From Solen grandis (lineage: Eukaryota; Mollusca; Bivalvia; Adapedonta; Solenidae), in assembly GCA_021229015.1 (NCBI GenBank), contig CM037782.1, forward strand, positions 40,664,319 through 40,728,318: a DNA stretch of 64,000 nucleotides, in the 5' to 3' direction. Below the pieces are notes generated by a model. It saw nothing but the letters and a program-made list of their open reading frames with translations, ran no database searches and was not told where the DNA came from. Of the stretch, positions 57,073-64,000 are shown in pieces. The position numbers were made by a program, and so were the translations under genes. How positions within the stretch are numbered: position 1 is the first letter of the stretch; the number at the start of each line of letters is the position of its first letter.

Positions 57073-57584
57073 CAATTTAGTTAGATTATGACATTTAGTA
57101 CAGCTACCATGTTTATTTCCTAATAACCGCACTGATCTGTTGTTTTTAGCACCAGTCTAGTAAATAATTCACATTTGAAAGTAACTAATTATATAATCAA
57201 TACGTTTTAGATCATAGGGCATTAACCATGTTCACGTGCTTCAAATATGATGCTGTTTTATTTGCTTTTCTCTTAGAGTTCTTAATTACAATCAATGCTA
57301 TATTGATATCAGATAGTGTTTTTGTGTTATGATTAAAATTGGTATAATTGGAAATGCAATTAAATGTATTCCGTCGAAAATACCATCTCGTTAGAACCTA
57401 TAATAATAGTATAAAAGAGATCAATATTCCAATAGTGTCAGGCGCCGTAAAACTGTCGGGGTTTCTTTCATATCAGAAATGTATTCATTTTTTCATTTTT
57501 GCAAAGTCATAGCAAGATTTTGATTAATCAGGTTTCTATTAATAGCCGTATGCTATATATCCAAACGTGTATATTTATTGTTTG

Positions 57585-57850
57585 TTTGTGCTGGTTTTAC
57601 CTCCCACGGAGAAACTGAATAATTCTGGCACGTTTCGATAAATGCGCCAGATATAGCTGCTTCAACGCGATATCACGCCGTAAACAAGTGGCATGATACC
57701 ACACCCAGTCACATTATCCTGGCGCCAAGAATAATGAAGACATCATACCTATACCAGTATACGATTGTGGTATATTGCAGTCGAGAAGCGAACCCATGAC
57801 CCCAAGGTTATATGGCGGTCGGTCTAACCTCTCGGCAACCAGGGCAGTTA
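57585..57850 (-). mobile_element. Diverged tRNA-derived SINE
   Basis: On the minus strand the head has ggttgccgagaggttag (A box) and gggttcgcttctcg (B box). The body has gtgtggtatcatgccacttg, related to the SINE at 53024. The tail is badly diverged (ggttttacctcccacgg on the plus strand). Confidence 0.7.
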
Positions 57851-58228
57851 TATCCTAATGTATGTAGGTCATATATTCACTTAGATATGTGTTCATGCAT
57901 TCAGACTGGCCATCTATTGTTCATAAGTAGGGAAAATACTTTCTTACATGATTTTGCTGAAGAGACTGACATATATACACTCAAATCTTTAACAGTAAAA
58001 TGGTTACATGATATATATGGGACTACAGGTTATTTAATGAGAAGAAACTAAGACCGAGTAAAACCCAAAAAAACACAACATATCCCTAGACGAACGACTA
58101 TCACGAACGTGGTCGGAATCGAACCCGAAGCTCACTGGTGGGTCACATTGCTACGTCATGTTCATATTTATAAATCAAATTGAAATCAAGAACACAACCG
58201 GAACAAATCAAGAGTTTGATGTTGAAAT

Positions 58229-59837
58229 AATGAAAACTTGCACCATAAGAATGTTGATTTATTGAATACCTACATCATTAAAATGTTGATTTATTGATAA
58301 CCTACATCATTAAAATGATGATTTATTGAAGACCTACACAATTAGAATGTTGATTTATTGAATACCTACATCATTAGAATGTTGATTTATTGAAAACCTA
58401 CATCATTAGAATGTAAATTTATTGAAAAACCTACATCATTAGAATGATGATTTATTGAAAACCTACATCATTAAAATGTTGATTTATTGAAAAACTACAT
58501 CATTAGAATGATGATTTATTGAAGGCCTACATAATAAGAATGTTGATTTATTGAAAACCTACACCATTAAGTGTTGATTTATTGAAAACCTACACCATTA
58601 AATGTTGTTTTATTGAAAACCTACACCATTAAATGTTGATTTATTGAAAACCTACACATTTTTTTTTGAAAACCTCCACATTAGAATGTTGATTTATTGA
58701 AAACATTCATCATTAGAATGTTGATTTATTGAAAAAACTACATCATTAGAATGTTGATTTATTGAAAACATACACAATTAGAACGCTGATTTATTGAAAG
58801 CCTACATCATTAGAATGTTGATTTATCGAAGACCTACACCATTAAAATGATGATTTATTTAAAACCTTCACCATTAAATGTTGATTTATTGGAAGACCTA
58901 CATCATTTGAATGATGATTTATTGAAAACCTACACCATTAGAATGATGATTTATTGAAAACCTACATCATTAGAATGTTGATTTATTGAAAACCTACACC
59001 ATTAGAATGTTGATTTATTGAAAAACTACATCATTAGAATGTTGATTATTGAAAACCCACATCGTTAGAATGTTGATTTATTGAAAACCTACATCATTAA
59101 AAGTTGATATATGGAAAACCTACACCATTAAATGTAATTTATTGAAAACCTACATCGTTAGAATGTTGATTTATTGAAAACCTACATCATTAGAATGTTG
59201 ATTTATTGAAAACCTACATCATTAGAATGTTGATTTATTGAAAACCTACATCATTAGAATGTTGATTTATTGAAAACCTACATCATTAGAATGATGATTT
59301 ATTGAAAACCTACACCATTAAATGATGATTTATTGAAAACCTACATCATTAGAATGTTGATTTATTGAAAACCTACATCATTAGAATGTTGATTATTGAA
59401 AACCTACATCATTAAATGTTGATTTATTGAAAACCTACACCATTAAATGATGATTTATTGAAAACCTACATCGTTAGAATGTTGATTTATTGAAAACCTA
59501 CATCATTAGAATGTTGATTTATTGAAAACCTACATCGTTAGAATGTTGATTTATTGAAAACCTACACCGTTAGAATGTTGTTTTATTGAAAACCTACACC
59601 ATTAGAATGTTGATTTATTGAAAACCTACACCATTAGAATGTTGTTTTATTGAAAACCTACACCATTAAATGTTGATTTATTGAAAACCTACACCATTAG
59701 AATGTTGATTTATTGAAAACCTACATCATTAGAATGTTGATTTATTGAAAACCTACATCATTAGAATGTTGTTTTAATGAAAACCTACACCATTAAATGT
59801 TGATTTCTTGAAAACCTATATCCATTCAAATGTTAAT
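58229..59837. repeat. Minisatellite, 31-32 bp unit, about 50 copies
   Basis: The unit is cattagaatgttgatttatt followed by gaaaacctacat, repeated for about 1.6 kb. Variants swap cac for cat, gatg for gttg, and drop one A or T, giving 30-32 bp units. Near-identical copies cluster around 59150-59300, a sign of recent local expansion. Unit length is not a multiple of three and there is no open frame. Units touch directly with no unique spacers, so this is not a CRISPR array. Confidence 0.95.
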
Positions 59838-60306
59838 TTAAAATTCGTTAAAATGCATATCTGAATCCACATGTATTCCTATACTTATTTCTGCCTTACC
59901 CTTATGGAAAGAACAATAATTATCATAATTATACATTTCAAAATGATAAATACATATGTTTTGTGCTAGACATATATGTAACTACACAATAGGGTATTAA
60001 TATCATAAAGGTTCGTACGATAAAGCAACTTCAATTAAATCAATGTACGTAGACCATATAATGAAATAATGATACGTTTATGCAATGTCGATACTACTGT
60101 GTTAACCTGGCACCTCTGCCAACAACAACACCATTTTTTATTTAATAATTTCGTCTATCATTCGCGGGTAACGAGTACCGGGTGCCTTGTGAAATACAAG
60201 ATTTGGGTCTTGAACTGTTTGTAGATAAATCATAACGCTCCACTACATTACTATGTGTACAATATATGTCCAATACACGTGACAATAAAACGGCACATGT
60301 AACACG
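59838..60306. other. Unannotated stretch
   Basis: No gene or repeat recognised between the minisatellite and the SINE. Confidence 0.4.
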
Positions 60307-60769
60307 GGCGCAATAGCTCAGTGGAAGTGCGTCCGCTTTGAAAAAAGTTACCAGAGTTACTTGTCTGGCACTCCGTAAAATGGAGTTCTGGTTCTACCCA
60401 GGATATATTGTCTCCCGTGAATCAGTGCTATACACTTACCAAGGTGTCTTCTCGTAAAATGAGCAAGGGTATCGAACCAAGACTTCCTTGTATCCAACCA
60501 CTGTCTCTTCTACATGCAGTTTCTTCAGCAAGTCTTAAAAATGGTACTGGTATACCTCCCTTGTTTGGCGCTCAGCATACAAGGGCAGTTGGAGGACTGG
60601 TTGGCCCAGTGTTAGTATAATGTGATTGGGCTTGGTATCATGTCACATGTCTACGGCGTGATACTGCAGTGTGGTAGCACTATATCTGTCTCAAGTAGAC
60701 ATCATCTGCAAATGACTGAAATACTGTCGATGGGACGTTAAATCCAATAAAGAAACAAACAAACAAAGA
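60307..60769 (+). mobile_element. SINE with complete 3' tail
   Basis: tagctcagtggaagtgcg is an A-box-like head and tggttctaccc a weak B box. The body has gactggttggcccagtg and ctacggcgtgatactgcag, the tail caaatgactgaaatactgtc, gatgggacgttaaatcc and a repeated AAAC end. The head is about 100 bp longer than usual, suggesting an insertion or a compound head. Confidence 0.7.
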
Positions 60770-60985
60770 CAGGACTCCACTGGAAATAAGGATATTGCGT
60801 GCAATTTCATGAGTTATCTTTCACCGCAATGATTCAATGAAAAACAACTAAATACATCAATATACAAGGTTAGCACTGATACAATCATCAAAGAGAGATT
60901 TCAAAGAAGTTCGCTTAACTGTATTTTCAAGTAAGATTTCATCAACATTAGCAGAACCTAATGAGTTGGGAAAAGGATGGTGTAA

Positions 60986-60988
<3 letters not shown>

Positions 60989-61018
<30 letters not shown>

Positions 61019-61024
61019 AATAAT
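60989..61024. repeat. AAT/AAAT microsatellite
   Basis: About nine AAT repeats run into AAAT repeats. Read on the minus strand they produce the Ile-rich part of a spurious 104-codon frame. Confidence 0.9.
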
Positions 61025-61188
61025 AAAAAAGAATAAATGTGTTAGCATTTTCAGTTTCGGTAGTTTACATTTCTCATATCTTTGTTTTATATTATCAGAG
61101 TTACTTAATAACTGCATTAATATGATATTTTCTGAAATGTCGTGTTTTAGCCGACATAAGCATTCTGTCACTGCATATTAGGGTATTA

Positions 61189-61218
61189 TAATAACATAAT
61201 TATGTAATTATGTTATTA
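61189..61218. repeat. 30 bp near-perfect palindrome
   Basis: TAATAACATAATTA at 61189-61202 and its exact inverted complement at 61205-61218 are separated by two bases. Confidence 0.85.
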
Positions 61219-62420
61219 CGGTCGAGCGGTAAACGTGCCGTGATTACATAATATAGTACATGTATTTACAAGTAGCAGTCGACCAATTTATTGCGTTTGA
61301 GCTTTATTATAGTGACACGATAGACCAACGTTTAACACAATAAAATCTCGCTAAACAGGACACCAACATATTTGAAATGTGTATAGTTAAAATACAAATG
61401 ACTTCTGAATACAAATACAAATTTTACAAAAAGCTCCTATTGCAGTGATCTGTCTACTAACCCCTCCGTTTTACTTAAGGGGTGATCTCTCTAGCAGGAC
61501 TGTACAAATAATAGTCAGCTAACTCGGTGTGCGCAAGCTATAGCCTGTTGTTTCATGATATCGAACGTTTACTTTTGTTACAACACGTATGATCATTGTT
61601 TTCTTACTTGCGCCGAATATCTTTTTAAAGATATTTTTCATTTTTTTTATTATTCTAATGAACCGTTATTTATAAACGTCATAAAGAAGATTTGTTTTGA
61701 TAACGTTTTAATGAAATTAGTCATTGAAAGTTATAACATATAAAAAACAAAATGAGCAACTAATTAACAGGAAATGGTTTAATAGTTACCTGTAGCCAAC
61801 AATCTGGCAAGCATATCAAATTTTTAAAGCTTTTGGACAAGCTATCCTTTTTATTAATGTTTTGTATGTTGCGTTATTTACAACGCAACATATTAAAACC
61901 GATCGCGTGAATATAAAAACCGGATATCATAATTCAGTTCAATGCCCTCTAGCGAGCAAGCAATACGTGCACTTGTTTGCTCGAACCAGTGTTATACAAT
62001 AGATACATATGCTTGCGTGATGACCTCCAGTTTATGCGTGTAGCATTTCCATACACATCTTACATGAATAAAATGTACTACAATCTTCTTCGTATGATTT
62101 TAACATTTTATTGCAGAACTTGTCACGGCACATAATGAACGATAACTCTGAAACGATGCGTAAGGGGTGGGGGATATCAATGTAAATACTATGAATGAAA
62201 TTGTGTGACGTAATTTAGTGGCGCGCTGTACATGAAGTGCAGCAATTCACATATTTCTTGCCTTTAATATGACCTTAGTTAAGTAGGTATTTCAACATGA
62301 AAAAATAGTGTTTGGTTCTCACAGTCAAATTATATAATAGCTACAAGATCCATTTGATGGGGAAAATCAATAAAACATTTCCAAATTTCAAGCAACATGA
62401 ATATCTCTTTGACTGTTTCA
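61219..62420. other. Unannotated stretch with a small hairpin
   Basis: No gene seen. At 61866-61891 a 10 bp stem (ATGTTGCGTT and AACGCAACAT) encloses 6 bases. The same decamer AACGCAACAT begins at 62431 in the next MITE. Confidence 0.4.
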
Positions 62421-62646
62421 GGTTATGCTTAACGCAACATTAGGACTCTTAGTCCTTTGATTATTTATATAATGAAAATGTCGTTTCTGTCAGTGTTTGA
62501 ACAAATAACAATAAAATTATTGTAATTTCCTCATTCCTTCTCCTTTCATCTAATTATCATTTCATAGTACCACAAGTTTTTTTTTCTTTTCTTCTTTTTT
62601 AGAGATTTGCTGGACTGAGAGTCCTATTGTTGCGTTAAGCATAAGG
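62421..62646. mobile_element. MITE with ~35 bp terminal inverted repeats
   Basis: ttatgcttaacgcaac and taggactcttagtcc on the left mirror ggactgagagtcctattg and ttgcgttaagcataa on the right. TA-containing ends allow a TA target duplication. The core is A/T-rich with no frame. Confidence 0.75.
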
Positions 62647-63835
62647 AGAAGGTCAAATTTAATTTAGGACTGTTTAATTGTTTGTCCACGTCAAATGTAT
62701 ATCATTTTACTGTGAGCGCCGAACATATTTCAACGAACGACCTATTTTATTTTGCCATGTACCTTACCTTTGACCTATTACATGCCAGAGGTTCGTGAAC
62801 TGCTGTACTTCATGTCTATCGAATTTCCGATGCTGATGTCAGAAAATTTCATTCATAGTATTTTTATTCAATGATGATAATAACTGCTTACGCATTGTTC
62901 CATAGTTAACGTTCTTTGTCTTCTACAATAAAATGATAGATAAATCATGTTAGGAAAACTCTTAGCCTAAAAGAAGCTCGTCATACATCAAATTTATCTA
63001 TTGCATAACAATTGTACAAGCAAACAGATGCATGTATAGCTTGCCCGCCAGGGGGCAATGAATTTGGATATCCGGTATAGATATTCCCGTGGCCAGCGGA
63101 AATATTTTGCGTTGTAAACTTTGCAACATTAAAAATTTGACCATATAGCGAATATTCGATTCATAGAACAAAAACAGTATGACCGATGCTGTGCCTGTGA
63201 ATACATAAAAGTCACTTATTCAATATGGAATATCGAAACTCAATGAAAATTGTTTTGTACAACTTTATATGTGATTCCTTTCAAGGCGCATGCGCAAACA
63301 TTCATATACTGCTTAACTATTAGTGCTGCCAAACAATCGCGTTATGCGGCTGGTCTGCGAGAAAGTCTGGCCTGCAAATTAATCACCGTGAAAAGGTCCG
63401 ATGACCTCTTGAAAAAGGCGTCCGTGCTCATCAGTAGAATGACGAGAAAATAAAATAATAATATGAATGGTAACATAGCAATCACGTAACTGAAGTACCT
63501 GTCTACGCAAAATCGAGGAACCACTGTTTGAAACATTAAACCTCCAGGATGTTCCCTTTTTCCGTTTTTGTTTGTGATTAAAAGTATTCCCATACCAATT
63601 ATTTTCACATCAAACAAAACATTGATCGACTAAACCTTTGTTGTTTACGAATTACTTCATTGACTGTAATAAAATAACGGCACATTGTTGTTGAGGTCAT
63701 CACCGAGGGAACGGTAAAGATTAATTGGGATAACCGAATAACATAGAGAATCCATTATTATTCATTAATTGTCCTGCGGTTATGATCGCCTGATAACTGT
63801 CTGAAAGAAATAATTCAAAGTATGTTTATATTGAA
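62647..63835. other. Unannotated stretch
   Basis: No gene seen. A CTCF-like word lies at 63044-63058 (see findings). The frames at 63250 (+) and 63342 (-) overlap and show no domain. Confidence 0.4.
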
Positions 63836-63910
63836 TGTTATTAGGTTTTACGTTCATAGGACAATATATTGGTCTTTTGGAGACTTAGACTACTGCATCG
63901 TCGGACACCC
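63836..63910 (-). mobile_element. Diverged SINE tail fragment
   Basis: ttaggttttacgttcatagg and ggtcttttggagacttagac correspond in order to the reverse-strand SINE tail (gggtttaacgtcccaccg, tcatttggagacgatg). It is heavily diverged. Confidence 0.4.
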
Positions 63911-64000
63911 ACGGGATATTCCTTTCATTATTTTCCCTTTAATGATGTATGGAGAGTAGCATCATCAGCAGCCGTGGGTAATTCGACAATGAAACTACTT

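Noticed and set aside
58090..58145. Possible tRNA gene on the minus strand (ggttcgattccgacc)
   Set aside because: Only the B box is good; the A box and acceptor stem do not form, so it is at most a SINE relic.
58229..59837. CRISPR-like regular repeat
   Set aside because: Units are directly adjacent with no unique spacers, and the genome context is eukaryotic; it is a minisatellite.
60307..60400. Possible functional tRNA gene
   Set aside because: A-box and B-box-like words are present but no cloverleaf closes, and a SINE body and tail follow.

Overview
The window reads as AT-rich, non-coding nuclear DNA from an invertebrate animal, most likely a bivalve mollusc. The grounds are the near absence of long open frames, the number of diverged transposons and tRNA-derived SINEs, arrays of about 145-175 bp units resembling the 'pearl' elements described from oysters and clams, and an EGF-domain gene with a TATA promoter. 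Species and chromosome cannot be told from the sequence. There is no sign of bacterial operons, CRISPR arrays or a viral genome.

Layout. Bases 1-4193 are an abnormal tract made almost only of stretched homopolymers and are probably an assembly or base-calling artefact. From 4.4 to 8.7 kb a pogo/mariner-type element is followed by a repeat array that is split by a second TA-flanked element, itself split by an inverted copy of its own family. From 13.7 to 19.4 kb lie several pearl-like arrays, some ending in a strong hairpin. From 20 to 23.5 kb there is a possible LTR-like region with a 125 bp tandem duplication and a GC-rich cluster of three hairpins. From 24.4 to 27.5 kb there are minus-strand coding remnants: an acidic terminal exon and the C-terminal part of a nuclease-like, cysteine-tailed protein family, cut by a 100-N scaffold gap.

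The one convincing complete gene is at 31007-31834 (+). It encodes a 275-residue secreted protein with four EGF-like domains in a single exon, with a TATA box about 260 bp upstream, a seven-codon upstream ORF and a polyadenylation signal.

From 33 to 41 kb the DNA is rich in inverted repeats: a perfect 32 bp pair, several MITE-like elements, and two arrays of short palindromic words whose orientation flips in mid-array. From 43 to 64 kb come SINEs (one with a clear target-site duplication), a piggyBac-type element with TTAA ends, a LINE 3' remnant, a 0.7 kb diverged tandem duplication carrying a SINE, a minisatellite of about 1.6 kb with a 31-32 bp unit, and further small hairpin elements.

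Apart from the EGF gene, the genes do not form a pathway. The window is best read as a record of nested insertion. No undescribed biological system is proved here. The observations most worth following up are the orientation-switching palindrome arrays, the pearl-like arrays with hairpin termini, and the SINE families that share one 3' tail.
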